From Planctomycetota bacterium (GTDB taxonomy: Bacteria; Planctomycetota; UBA1135; GCA-002748355): a DNA stretch of 44,385 bases. The stretch is taken from contig JALUUL010000042.1 in NCBI GenBank assembly GCA_027021385.1, positions 1-44,385 on the forward strand. Reading direction: 5' to 3'. Below, piece after piece: positions 1 through 9,038 of the stretch (position 1 is its first letter; the number at the start of each line of letters is the position of its first letter). The position numbers and the translations under genes were made by a program. The notes under the pieces are model-generated. The model ran no database searches, had not been told where the DNA came from, and worked only from the letters and a program-made list of their open reading frames with translations.

Positions 1-1
1 C

Positions 2-667
2 GGGAGGGCCGCAGGACGCATCCGGCACCACGCCGAAGTCTCCCAGGCCCTGCACATGATCCTTTGTCTTCGCGTCGCCGCGGAGCTCTCCGCCGAGCGC
101 CGGCTCACCGAACCCCGGAAACACAGCTTGATGCTCGCGGTCCTCTGCCACGACCTGGGCAAGGGCAAGACCCCGGGATCGGCGCTTCCTTCCCACCACG
201 GACATGGAGCCGCGGGGGTCCCGATCGTCGAAGCCTTCTTCGACCGCTTCCCCGGTCTCGGCAATCGCAGGGTCCGCCTCTTCTGCAAGGCCCTGGCCCG
301 AAACCACCTCATACTCACGAAACTTCGGCGCTTGAGGCCGGGAACCCTGGCCGACCTCTGGGAACGGGATCTCCGGCCGTTCCGGGAGGAACTCGATCTC
401 TGCGCCCTTGCGGTCCGAAGCGACAAGGAGGGCCGCCTCGAAGCCGCGGACATCGGTCTCCCCCGGCATCCCGAACACGAGCGCAGGGAAAGCCCCGAAG
501 AACTCGAGAACCGAGTCCTCAAGGATCTCGAGGAGATCGATGCGATCTGCCGATCGGTCGACGGCGGGGAATCCGCCGCGAAGTTCGAAGGGCGCCCCGA
601 GGACATCCGCCGGGATCTCCGCGACCGGCGTATCGAAGCGATCGTCCGGGCGGGTTATGTCCGCTGA
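2..667 (+). CDS. cca: CCA-adding tRNA nucleotidyltransferase, C-terminal HD part (5'-truncated by window)
   Basis: The reading frame is open from base 2, so the N-terminal nucleotidyltransferase domain lies outside the window. The visible part contains the HD-domain signature HDLGKG followed by HHGHGAAGV, which matches the HD region of E. coli-type multifunctional CCA proteins. A downstream FEGRPEDIRRDLRDRRI segment resembles the 'FKG..IREEL..RRI' end of that family. The family adds or repairs the 3' CCA of tRNAs, and the HD domain gives phosphohydrolase activity. The stop overlaps the start of the next gene by 11 nt. Assignment rests on the HD and C-terminal motifs only; a stand-alone HD hydrolase is less likely. 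Confidence 0.8.
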   Translation, partial: GRAAGRIRHHAEVSQALHMILCLRVAAELSAERRLTEPRKHSLMLAVLCHDLGKGKTPGSALPSHHGHGAAGVPIVEAFFDRFPGLGNRRVRLFCKALARNHLILTKLRRLRPGTLADLWERDLRPFREELDLCALAVRSDKEGRLEAADIGLPRHPEHERRESPEELENRVLKDLEEIDAICRSVDGGESAAKFEGRPEDIRRDLRDRRIEAIVRAGYVR

Positions 668-2702
668 CCGGATCCTCACGGCGCTCCTCGCCCTGATCCT
701 CGGTGCCTGCCGCGGCGGACCCGTGGTCTTCCGGGATCCGCAGGGGGAGGGGAGCCTCCCGATTCGGGCCATCTACGACGGGGCGGAGAGCCTCGCGCCG
801 GGGATCCTCGACGAAACGATCCGCCGACATCTCCTTGCGCTCTCCCGCGACCCCCGGGCCGGCGGGGAAGGGCGGGCGGCCGCCCGCGCCCTGGAGGACC
901 GCTACCGGAGAGCCGGATTCGCGAAGGTCCGCGTCCGTTGGGAGGGGCTATCGCCGAAGGAAGAGAATGGGATCCGCCGGGCCTTCTTCCGGATCGAGGA
1001 AGGACCGCTTCTGCGGATCGAGGGTCTCGAGATCGAAGGCGCCGGGGACGTCGAAATCGGAGCGCTCCTCGCGCGCACCCCCTGGAAGGACGGTCTCCGC
1101 GACCTTCCCTACGACCCCGCCCTGCTCGAGACCCTCCGGACGGGAATCCTCGAGGCCCTGCACGGCCGGGGCTTCCTGGAGGCCTCCGTGGATCCGCCCG
1201 GGATCGAGGAACTCCCCGGCCGCCGCGTCCGGATCCGGATCCGCATCCGGAAGGGCCCGCTCTACACCCTCGCCGGAACCAGGCTCCGGCCCGAACTAAA
1301 ACGCATCTTCGAAAAGGAGGGGATCGAGGTCCCCGAGGGACCGGCTCCGGGGGGACCTTTCGATCTCGAATCCCTGGAACGATGGTTCTCCTCCCTGTCG
1401 GCCCTCCTCCGCGAACACGGTCACCCGAGGCCCGTGATCCGTCCGAGGATCGGAAGGAAGGTCGAGAGCAGGGAGGCCATGGTCGAGGTCGGGGGGGACC
1501 CGGGTCCCTTGCGCTTCGTTTCCGAGGTCACGGTCGAGGGAGCGGAGAGGATCTTCCCCGAACGGATCCTCGCCAGGAGCAGCCTGAGACCCGGAAGACT
1601 CTATCGCGGCTCGGACGAGGACCGGACGGTCCGCGCGCTCCTCGAGGAGCCGGGGATCGAGCGGGTCGAGATCCGGGACGAGGAGATCGGCGGCCGAAAA
1701 GCCCGTTTCGTGATACGGATCGAAGAGACGAAGGAGCCCCGGCTCCTCGTCCTGCCCCGGTATTACGACTACGAGGGCTACGGCGTCGATCTCGAGTTGA
1801 CGGAACGGAGCCTCCTGGGGGGGGCGAGAGATCTCCGCCTCTATGGTTCCGCCGACCGGAAAGGGCAGAGCGGGGGGGCGGGCATCACGCTCCATCGCTT
1901 CCTCGGAACCGGAACCCGCCTTCTCCTCGACGGAGGCTTCTCCCGCCTCGAGAGGCCCGCATGGTCCGCGAAGGAGGCCCATGGCGAACTTCGCGCCGTC
2001 CGGCCTCTGCATGGATCCTGGATGCTCGATTTCGGCTACCGATTCACACGCGTGTTTCGAACCGGACCCGACTTGAAGGATCCGTCGATCCTTCGGAACT
2101 TCGACGAAGGGAGCCTGAAGGTCTCCCTCGCTCTCGACGAGCGCGACCGGGAACTCCTTCCGACGAGAGGGAACGAAGGACGACTCTCCCTCGCCCTCGC
2201 CGACCCCGCCCTGGGCGGAGCCATCGCCTGGCGGCGTCTCTCCCTCTCCTGCGTGATGCGCCGTCCCTTCGTCGGATCCTCCAGACTGGAGTTCTCCTAC
2301 GCGGGGGATCTCCTCTGGACCGACGAGGGCTCGAACCGGCTGCCCGTGCAGCGCCGCCTCTACCTCGGAGGCCATGAAAGTCTCCGGAGCTTCCGCCAGG
2401 ATCGGGCCGGCCCGAGGTCCCCCTCGGGCGATCCGACCGGAGGGGAATACCGGAACCTCTTCGAACTCGGACTCCACGCCCCCTTCGCCGAAGGGGCCTT
2501 CGAGTTCGTGCTCTCCGCCCAGGCCGGCAACCTCGGACGGGCGGTCCAGGACTATGGACTCGACGGAATGCAGTACGCCCTGGGGCTGGGTCTGCAGGGG
2601 ATCCAGCCCGCGGGCCTCGTCCGCATCGACCTCTCCTTTCAACCCTCGCGCAGGCCCGGGGAGCGGGAATGGCTGTTGCTGTTCCGTTTCGGAGGCCGCT
2701 GA
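657..2702 (+). CDS. BamA/TamA-like outer-membrane beta-barrel protein with lipobox
   Basis: 681 residues if started at ATG 657, which overlaps the end of cca by 11 nt. A short hydrophobic leader ends in LGAC (Cys18), a lipobox. Residues about 40-380 look like POTRA repeats (alternating charged strands with G-x-P turns). The C-terminal half looks like a bacterial surface antigen (Omp85) barrel: LLPTRG near residue 502 matches the family 'P-x-RG' strand motif, and LRSF at 576-579 sits where BamA has VRGF, keeping the conserved Arg. The protein ends in an aromatic-rich strand (FRFGGR). Omp85 proteins insert or export outer-membrane proteins. It could be TamA-like rather than the essential BamA; the lipobox is unusual for either. 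Confidence 0.78.
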   Translation: MSADRILTALLALILGACRGGPVVFRDPQGEGSLPIRAIYDGAESLAPGILDETIRRHLLALSRDPRAGGEGRAAARALEDRYRRAGFAKVRVRWEGLSPKEENGIRRAFFRIEEGPLLRIEGLEIEGAGDVEIGALLARTPWKDGLRDLPYDPALLETLRTGILEALHGRGFLEASVDPPGIEELPGRRVRIRIRIRKGPLYTLAGTRLRPELKRIFEKEGIEVPEGPAPGGPFDLESLERWFSSLSALLREHGHPRPVIRPRIGRKVESREAMVEVGGDPGPLRFVSEVTVEGAERIFPERILARSSLRPGRLYRGSDEDRTVRALLEEPGIERVEIRDEEIGGRKARFVIRIEETKEPRLLVLPRYYDYEGYGVDLELTERSLLGGARDLRLYGSADRKGQSGGAGITLHRFLGTGTRLLLDGGFSRLERPAWSAKEAHGELRAVRPLHGSWMLDFGYRFTRVFRTGPDLKDPSILRNFDEGSLKVSLALDERDRELLPTRGNEGRLSLALADPALGGAIAWRRLSLSCVMRRPFVGSSRLEFSYAGDLLWTDEGSNRLPVQRRLYLGGHESLRSFRQDRAGPRSPSGDPTGGEYRNLFELGLHAPFAEGAFEFVLSAQAGNLGRAVQDYGLDGMQYALGLGLQGIQPAGLVRIDLSFQPSRRPGEREWLLLFRFGGR

Positions 2703-2715
2703 ATCGGGAACGGCC

Positions 2716-4440
2716 TCACCAGCCGAGGCTGCGCGCCGCCTCCGCCGCGACTTCCCGGGCGGCCCCCGGGAAGACCCCGAACCAGAGCGTCCCGAAGGCC
2801 AGGAGGAGGAGGACCGCGGCGAGCCAGGGCGCACGCGGGGCCTCGAAGAAGGCCTCGCTCCCGTCGCGAAGGAAGAGCATGCGGCCGATCCTGAAATAGT
2901 AGAAGAGGGAGATCACCGTGTTGATCCCGGCCACGACGGCCAGCCACAGGAATCCTCCATCGATCGCGGCCCTGAAGACGTACCACTTCGCGAAGAATCC
3001 GGCGGTCGGAGGGATCCCGGTCAAGGAGAGGAGGAAGACGATGAAGGCCCCTCCGACCCAGGGAGATTTCCATCCGAGCCCCCGGATGTCCTCGATCTCC
3101 TCGGACCCGGTCCGGTTCGCAAGGAAGATGACGGCGCCGAAGGCTCCGAGGTTCATCAACAGGTAGGCCCCTAGGTAGAAGAGGACTGCGGCGTAGCCCT
3201 CTCCGAAGAAACGGCCCTCGCGCAGCAACCCCGTCGCGGGGTCCTCCATGAACTGGAAGACCGTGACGACGCCGAGAAGCATGTATCCGGCGTGCGCGAT
3301 CGAGGAATACCCGAACAGGCGCTTCAGATTCGACTGGTGGAGAGCAGCGAGATTCCCGTAGGTCATCGTCACGACCGCGGCCAGGGCCGCCAGGTGGACG
3401 AGCCCGGGGGCCCAGACGATGTCGCCGGTCAACATGTGCAGGAAGCGCAGCATGATGCCGAAGGACACGGCCTTGCTGCCGACGGAGAGGAAGGCCGTGG
3501 TCGGGGTCGGGGCCCCCTCATAGACGTCGGGAGCCCAGAAATGGAAGGGGACGAGGGTCAGCTTGTAGGCGAAGCCCGAAAAACTCAGGAGCACCCCGAC
3601 GGTCATCAGGACGCCTTCCGGAGAATGACGAGGCATCGTCTGCAGGAACTGGCCGATCTTCGGAATCGCCAGCTCGCCCGAGAACCCGTAGAGGAGGCTG
3701 AACCCGAAGAGCATGAACCCCGAGGCGACGGATCCATAGATCAGATACTTGAGCGAGGCCTCGGACGATCTACGGTCCCCCTTCAGCATCCCCACCTGCA
3801 GATAGGAGCAGAGGGACAACAGCTCGAGGGAGAGATAGATGAAGAGGAGGTTCTCCGTCGCGACGAGGAACATCCCTCCCGCCGCCGCGGCCGCGAGGCA
3901 GGCCAGGAACTCCGTCACCCCCTTCGCGCCGGGATCCCGGCGCATCGGGGCGTAGAAGATCGTGAACCACGACGTCACCAGGAGGGTCAGGCAGGCCAGC
4001 CCGCGAAGCAGGACCCCGAAGGCGTCGACACGGACGAGCCCGCCCCATGAGAATGCGGCGGCGCCTTCTCCGAAGACCTCCACCCCCTGCTGCCAGAGAC
4101 GGAGACAGGCCAAAGCGGCTCCGATGACGGCGACGGCTCCCGGGACCCAGCGATCCCGCCCCCTCCACCTGAGATCCGCGACCGTCACGACCGCGTAGAC
4201 CGCGGTGAGTCCCAGGAACTCCGGCCACAGGTCGACGTCGATCCCGGTCGTCGCAGGCACGAGATAGAGCCCGTAGCAGGCCGCGAAGGTCACGAGCGGG
4301 GCGAGGACCCAGGAGATCGTCCGGTTCCGTCCGATCCTCCACAGATCCACGAGAAAGAGGACGAGGATCGTTCCGCATAGGATCAGTTCCGGGCCGATCG
4401 TCCGGAGGTCCCGCAGGTAGCTCGCGAAATCGTAGTCCAC
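2716..4440 (-). CDS. nuoN: NADH-quinone oxidoreductase subunit N
   Basis: 574 residues with about 14 hydrophobic segments; last gene of the nuo operon. NuoN is one of the three antiporter-like proton-pumping subunits of complex I in the inner membrane. Family sequence is clear: the ENLLFIYLSLELLSLCSY segment, PFHFWAPDVYEGAPTP, and SIAHAGYMLLG near the middle. Start is GTG at 4440, preceded by GGGGAGG about 8 nt upstream; nuoM ends 16 nt before it. The stop is 13 nt from the convergent BamA-like gene. A normal-length, intact subunit. Confidence 0.95.
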   Translation of the reverse strand: MDYDFASYLRDLRTIGPELILCGTILVLFLVDLWRIGRNRTISWVLAPLVTFAACYGLYLVPATTGIDVDLWPEFLGLTAVYAVVTVADLRWRGRDRWVPGAVAVIGAALACLRLWQQGVEVFGEGAAAFSWGGLVRVDAFGVLLRGLACLTLLVTSWFTIFYAPMRRDPGAKGVTEFLACLAAAAAGGMFLVATENLLFIYLSLELLSLCSYLQVGMLKGDRRSSEASLKYLIYGSVASGFMLFGFSLLYGFSGELAIPKIGQFLQTMPRHSPEGVLMTVGVLLSFSGFAYKLTLVPFHFWAPDVYEGAPTPTTAFLSVGSKAVSFGIMLRFLHMLTGDIVWAPGLVHLAALAAVVTMTYGNLAALHQSNLKRLFGYSSIAHAGYMLLGVVTVFQFMEDPATGLLREGRFFGEGYAAVLFYLGAYLLMNLGAFGAVIFLANRTGSEEIEDIRGLGWKSPWVGGAFIVFLLSLTGIPPTAGFFAKWYVFRAAIDGGFLWLAVVAGINTVISLFYYFRIGRMLFLRDGSEAFFEAPRAPWLAAVLLLLAFGTLWFGVFPGAAREVAAEAARSLGW

Positions 4441-4456
4441 GCGGCGGCCTCCCCGA

Positions 4457-6007
4457 TCAGTTCAATCCCAGGAGCTGTCGAAGCCCGGCGATGCTCGGAT
4501 CGAACACGTCGAGAAGCAGCGCGGGGGCGATCCCGAAGAGCAGGGCGAGCGCGGCGAACGGCGCCTGGCAGAAGATCTCCCGGGCCGTCATGTCCTTGAT
4601 CTCCCTGTATTTCTCGTTCAACGGCCCGAGGAATACCCTCTGGATCGCCCAGAGGATGTACCCCGCGGTCAGGACGATGCCGAGCACGGACACGACCGCC
4701 ATCCATCTCGTGACCGGGGAGTTGTAGGCCCCGATGATGACCATGACCTCGGAGACGAAATTCGCGAGCCCCGGCAATCCCAAGCCGGCGAAGAGGCCCA
4801 ACGTGGCGAGCCCCGTGTACACGGGCATCTTCACGCCCAAGCCTCCGAACCCGTTCAGGTCGCGGTGATGCACCCGGTCATAGACGACGCCGACGATGAG
4901 GAACATCATCGCCGAACTCGTCCCGTGGTTGAACATCTGGGCGGCCGCGCCCTCCATCCCCATCTGGGTCATCGCCGCGAAGCCGAGCAGGACGAATCCC
5001 ATGTGGGAGACGGAGCTGTAAGCGACCAGTTTCTTGAAGTCCGTCTGCGCCATCGCGACGAAGGCGCCGTAGAGGATCGAGACGAGCCCGATCAATCCCA
5101 AGGCGGCCTGGGTGCCCTCCAACCCGATCACCGAGGGGCCGAGAGGGAAATTGATCCTGAGCATCCCGTAGCCCCCGAGTTTCAGGAGGATGCCCGCAAG
5201 GATCACCGAGATCGGGGTCGGGGCCTCCACGTGCGCGTCGGGGAGCCAGGTGTGCAGCGGGACGATCGGAACCTTGACGGCGAAACCGATGAAGAGGAAC
5301 CAGAAGACCCAGTAGCGGAACGGGATCCCGAACAGGGCCGGTCCAGTATCCAGCCCTCCGCTCCTCGCGACCTGCGCAAGCTGCATCAGATCGAAGCTCC
5401 CCGTCTGGAGATAGATCGCGACCATGGCCACGAGCATCAGGACGGAGCCCGCGAGGGTGTAGAGGAAGAACTTGATCGCCGCGTATTCCCTTCTGGGGCC
5501 GCCCCAGATTCCGATCAGGAAATACATCGGCAGAAGCATGATCTCCCAGAACACGTAGAACAGGAAGAAGTCCAGCGCCACGAAGCAACCGTTGACCCCG
5601 ACCTCGAGCAGGAGGAGAAGAGCGAAATACCCCTTCACTCCCTTGTTGATCGTCCAGGACGAGAAGACAGCGATGAAGAAGAGGATCGTGCTCAGGAGGA
5701 GGATCGGCGTGGACATCCCGTCGACCCCGAGGAAGTACTGGATGTTGAAAGCGGGGATCCAGGGATACCGCTCGACGAACTTCATTCCCGCGAGCGTCGG
5801 CCCCGCGGTCTCGCTGTCGAAACCGACATAGAGGAACACGGCCAGCACCAGGGGAAGCAGGGTCGCGGCCGCCGCGACGGTCTTGATCACCTCCTCCTTG
5901 TTCTTCGGAATGCAGAAGATTGCGGCCATCCCCAAGAGCGGGATGAAGGTGATCAGCGTGAGCAGCATGTTCTGCCCCGGCACGTCCTGGATGATGGATG
6001 CAAGCAT
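4457..6007 (-). CDS. nuoM: NADH-quinone oxidoreductase subunit M
   Basis: 516 residues, about 14 membrane segments. NuoM is an antiporter-like proton channel of complex I. Diagnostic segments are present: the FLGVDGMSTPI loop, YVFWEIMLLPMYFLIG (with the conserved channel Glu), KVPIVPLHTWLPDAHVEAPTP, and VAYSSVSHMGFVLLG. It lies between nuoL (22 nt gap) and nuoN (16 nt gap), and a purine-rich stretch with GGGGAGAG precedes the ATG. Full length and intact. Confidence 0.96.
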   Translation of the reverse strand: MLASIIQDVPGQNMLLTLITFIPLLGMAAIFCIPKNKEEVIKTVAAAATLLPLVLAVFLYVGFDSETAGPTLAGMKFVERYPWIPAFNIQYFLGVDGMSTPILLLSTILFFIAVFSSWTINKGVKGYFALLLLLEVGVNGCFVALDFFLFYVFWEIMLLPMYFLIGIWGGPRREYAAIKFFLYTLAGSVLMLVAMVAIYLQTGSFDLMQLAQVARSGGLDTGPALFGIPFRYWVFWFLFIGFAVKVPIVPLHTWLPDAHVEAPTPISVILAGILLKLGGYGMLRINFPLGPSVIGLEGTQAALGLIGLVSILYGAFVAMAQTDFKKLVAYSSVSHMGFVLLGFAAMTQMGMEGAAAQMFNHGTSSAMMFLIVGVVYDRVHHRDLNGFGGLGVKMPVYTGLATLGLFAGLGLPGLANFVSEVMVIIGAYNSPVTRWMAVVSVLGIVLTAGYILWAIQRVFLGPLNEKYREIKDMTAREIFCQAPFAALALLFGIAPALLLDVFDPSIAGLRQLLGLN

Positions 6008-6029
6008 CGCTTCTCGGCTCTCCCCTCGC

Positions 6030-8174
6030 TCAGAGGAACCAGTAGAAGATGACCAGCACCGCCGTCGCTCCGCCCGCTAGCAGGGTGATGTAGTGCTGGA
6101 GATATCCGGTCTGGAAAATACGCGCGATCGCGCCGAAGACCTGGGTCAGGAACGCCGCCAGGTTGACGAGACCGTCGACGATGTTCTTGTCGAACCATCC
6201 CTGACCGTCCGCGAGCCTCCGCGCCGTCCTCCCGACTCCGTTCACGACGCCGTCGACGACGTATTTGTCGAAAGCGGCGCAGAAGACGTTCCAGTGGAAC
6301 ACGAGGGGCCGGACGATGAAGCGGAGATAGAACTCGTCGATCCAGTATTTGTTGTAGACGGCCTTGTAGATCGGCGCGATCGCGGCCGCCACCTTCTCGG
6401 GACGGAAGACCTTCCACTGGTAGAACAGGAAGGCGAGCAGGATCCCCGACCCGGCGACGACAAGGCTGATGATCAAAGGCGCCCAGCCGTGCCCCTCGTG
6501 CCCCACCTGTTCGGGGAAGGAGACGATCCCACTCGCCGCATCGAAGACGGGGTTGTGCACGAGTCCGTTGAACCAGATGTGTTTCCCGAGGAAGTCTCCG
6601 TTGAACAACCAGGGGGATCCCCCGAGAACCGCCAGGAGGCCCAGGACGAGCAGCGGGACGGTCATGTTGGAGGGCGACTCGTGCGCACGCTCCGCCTCCC
6701 CGCTCCTCGGCGTCCCGTGGAAGGTCATGATGACCAGGCGGAACATGTAGAAGGCCGTCATCAAGGCGGCCAGCGGGATCAAGAGACGAGGCAGCGACCA
6801 GAGGAGGCCTCCGGCGTGCGGAAGGGCCAGGGATTCGTAGCCCGGGGCCGGATGCAGGGTCGCCGCGACGATCGCGTCTTTGCTGTAGAACCCCGAGAAG
6901 AGCGGGACCCCGGCGATCGCGAGGGTGGAGGCGAGCATCGTCAGGTAGGTGATCGGCATCCTGCGGCGGAGGCCTCCCATCTTCCGCATGTCCTGCTCGT
7001 GGTGCATGCCGTGGATCACCGAGCCCGACCCCAGGAACAGGCAGGCCTTGAACCATGCGTGCGTCATCAGGTGCATCAGGCCCGCCCCCAGGGCTCCGCA
7101 GCCCAGGGCGGCGACCATGAACCCGAGCTGGCTGATCGTCGAGTAGGCGAGGACCTTCTTGATGTCGAACTGCGTGATGCCGATCGTCGCCGCGAAGAGG
7201 GCCGTGAAGGCCCCGACAAGGGCCACGACGAGCATCGCGTCGGGGGCGAACATGAAGAAGGGGAACATCCTCCCGACCAGATAGACGCCGGCCGCGACCA
7301 TCGTGGCCGCGTGGATCAGGGCCGAGACCGGCGTGGGGCCCTCCATCGCGTCCGGAAGCCAGACATGCAGGGGAAACTGCGCGGACTTCCCGATCGGCCC
7401 CATGAAGACGAGGATCGCGGCGATCGTCATCCAGCCCGGGGGGACCCCCCCGTTCGCGATCACCGCCTGCCCGGCCTTCTCGAAGATCTCGACGAAGTCG
7501 AAGGTCCGGAAGTTCCACCAGATCATCATCATCCCGATCAGCATCCCGGTATCGCCGACCCTCGTCGTCAGGAAGGCCTTCTTGCAGGCGTTCGCCGCGG
7601 AGGGTTTCTCGAACCAGAATCCGATCAGGAGGTAGGAGGAGAGGCCGACCAGCTCCCAGAAGATCAGGAGAAAGAGGAAGTTGGATGTCAGGACGAGCCC
7701 CAGCATCGAGAAGGAGAACAGCCCGAGATAGGCGAAGAAGCGCGGGTACCTCGGATCCCCCTTCATGTACCCCATGCTGAAGACATGCACGAGGAAGGAG
7801 ACCAGCGTGACGACGAGGAGCATGACCGCCGTCAGGTTGTCGAAGAGGATGGCGAAGACGAAGTTCCCCTTGCCCGGCGTCCCCTTCGACCAGAGCCAGT
7901 TCCAGGCCAGTCCGTCCTCGTCCGCCGGGGGACGGGCGCTGTGCAGGAAGAGGGTCGGATCGGGATGCTGCACCGCGGTCATGAAGAGGGAGAGCGCCAG
8001 GACGAAGGCGCCTCCCATCGCGACCGTCGGGAGCCAATCGCCCCGGCGGGGGAGCTTCGCTCCGAAGAAGATCTGCACCGCGAAGGCCATGAGAGGCAGC
8101 AACAGGATGCAGAGCATCAACCGGAGATGATCGTCTCCGAAGAGCCCCCAATCCGTCTGCATCAGGCCCTGCAT
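6030..8174 (-). CDS. nuoL: NADH-quinone oxidoreductase subunit L
   Basis: 714 residues, the largest membrane subunit, with about 16 hydrophobic segments and the expected C-terminal extension that forms the lateral helix of complex I. Recognisable family segments are FWELVGLSSYLLIGFW, GKSAQFPLHVWLPDAMEGPTPVSA and STISQLGFMVAALG. The ATG at 8174 is chosen because GGAGG lies 8 nt upstream; an in-frame ATG at 8162 is possible. The gap to nuoK is 28 nt. The region between about residues 480 and 560 carries extra soluble sequence, common in this subunit. Confidence 0.96.
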   Translation of the reverse strand: MQGLMQTDWGLFGDDHLRLMLCILLLPLMAFAVQIFFGAKLPRRGDWLPTVAMGGAFVLALSLFMTAVQHPDPTLFLHSARPPADEDGLAWNWLWSKGTPGKGNFVFAILFDNLTAVMLLVVTLVSFLVHVFSMGYMKGDPRYPRFFAYLGLFSFSMLGLVLTSNFLFLLIFWELVGLSSYLLIGFWFEKPSAANACKKAFLTTRVGDTGMLIGMMMIWWNFRTFDFVEIFEKAGQAVIANGGVPPGWMTIAAILVFMGPIGKSAQFPLHVWLPDAMEGPTPVSALIHAATMVAAGVYLVGRMFPFFMFAPDAMLVVALVGAFTALFAATIGITQFDIKKVLAYSTISQLGFMVAALGCGALGAGLMHLMTHAWFKACLFLGSGSVIHGMHHEQDMRKMGGLRRRMPITYLTMLASTLAIAGVPLFSGFYSKDAIVAATLHPAPGYESLALPHAGGLLWSLPRLLIPLAALMTAFYMFRLVIMTFHGTPRSGEAERAHESPSNMTVPLLVLGLLAVLGGSPWLFNGDFLGKHIWFNGLVHNPVFDAASGIVSFPEQVGHEGHGWAPLIISLVVAGSGILLAFLFYQWKVFRPEKVAAAIAPIYKAVYNKYWIDEFYLRFIVRPLVFHWNVFCAAFDKYVVDGVVNGVGRTARRLADGQGWFDKNIVDGLVNLAAFLTQVFGAIARIFQTGYLQHYITLLAGGATAVLVIFYWFL

Positions 8175-8202
8175 TCGGGTTCCTCCGTCCGCGGATTCAC
8201 GC

Positions 8203-8520
8203 TCATTCCTTCAAGAGATTCGGGTCTTCCGGCCGCACGCTGTGGAACGTCCCGAAGATGTTCAGGACGATGGCCAGCGCGATCGTCGCCTCCGCTGCGG
8301 CCAGCACGACGATGAAGGTCCCGATCACCGTCCCGTCGAGAAGCCCCTTCGCCCCCCGGTAGCTGCCGAAGGCTACGAAAACCAGGCTGGAGGCGTTCAG
8401 GATCAGCTCGACCCCCATCAGGATGTAGATCAGGTTCCTGCGGCTGAGGACCACGAGGAGGCCGAGCACGAAGAGGAGAAAGGCGACGGCCAGATACCAA
8501 TGCAGCGGAACGGGACTCAT
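8203..8520 (-). CDS. nuoK: NADH-quinone oxidoreductase subunit K
   Basis: 105 residues with three membrane helices, the normal size for NuoK. The second helix carries the conserved Glu in MGVELILNA and the third has AAAEATIALAIVLNIF, both hallmarks of this proton-channel subunit. The ATG overlaps the nuoJ stop codon by 4 nt (ATGA), indicating translational coupling. Confidence 0.96.
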   Translation of the reverse strand: MSPVPLHWYLAVAFLLFVLGLLVVLSRRNLIYILMGVELILNASSLVFVAFGSYRGAKGLLDGTVIGTFIVVLAAAEATIALAIVLNIFGTFHSVRPEDPNLLKE

Positions 8521-9038
8521 GATCCGCGCCCTCCCTCGCGCCTGGCGATGAAAACGGCTCCGACGAGAGCGACCAGGAGAAGGACCGAGGCGATCTCGAA
8601 GGGGAGGAGATAGGCCTCCTTGTCCATGAAGGCGTTTCCGACCTCCCGGATGACGGCGCCTCCCGAAGCGGGCCCCCGATCCGGATCCACGCCGTACCAG
8701 CGTCCCTCCATCCCGAAGACCGCCTTCAAGAGGACGACGAGGGCTGCGACCGCGAAGATTCCCGCGACCGCGATCCGGCGGATGCTCCGCTCCTCCCGGT
8801 CGGGCGGAGTCAGCATGACCCCGAACAGATAGAGGACGACGACTCCGCCCACGTAGACGACGACCTGGGTGACCGCGAGGAAATCGGAGCCCAGAAGGAC
8901 GTAGAAGCCGGCGACGCCGAGCAGGGAGAGCATCAGGCCGAAGGCGGAGTGGACGACGTATCGGCTCCAGAGGGTCACGACCCCTCCCGCGACGGTCGCG
9001 GTCGCGAGGACGAGAAAGGCCAGGATCTCAGCGCTCAT
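8517..9038 (-). CDS. nuoJ: NADH-quinone oxidoreductase subunit J
   Basis: 173 residues, five hydrophobic segments. NuoJ links the quinone-site module to the antiporter-like subunits. The conserved helix LAVTQVVVYVGGVVVLYLFGVML is recognisable at about residues 53-75. It overlaps nuoI upstream by 11 nt and nuoK downstream by 4 nt. Intact and of normal length. Confidence 0.95.
   Translation of the reverse strand: MSAEILAFLVLATATVAGGVVTLWSRYVVHSAFGLMLSLLGVAGFYVLLGSDFLAVTQVVVYVGGVVVLYLFGVMLTPPDREERSIRRIAVAGIFAVAALVVLLKAVFGMEGRWYGVDPDRGPASGGAVIREVGNAFMDKEAYLLPFEIASVLLLVALVGAVFIARREGGRGS

Noticed and set aside
6093..8315. A 740-codon open frame on + opposite nuoL
   Set aside because: Antisense shadow typical of high-GC coding DNA; its product is a low-complexity Arg/Glu/Asp/Gly mix.
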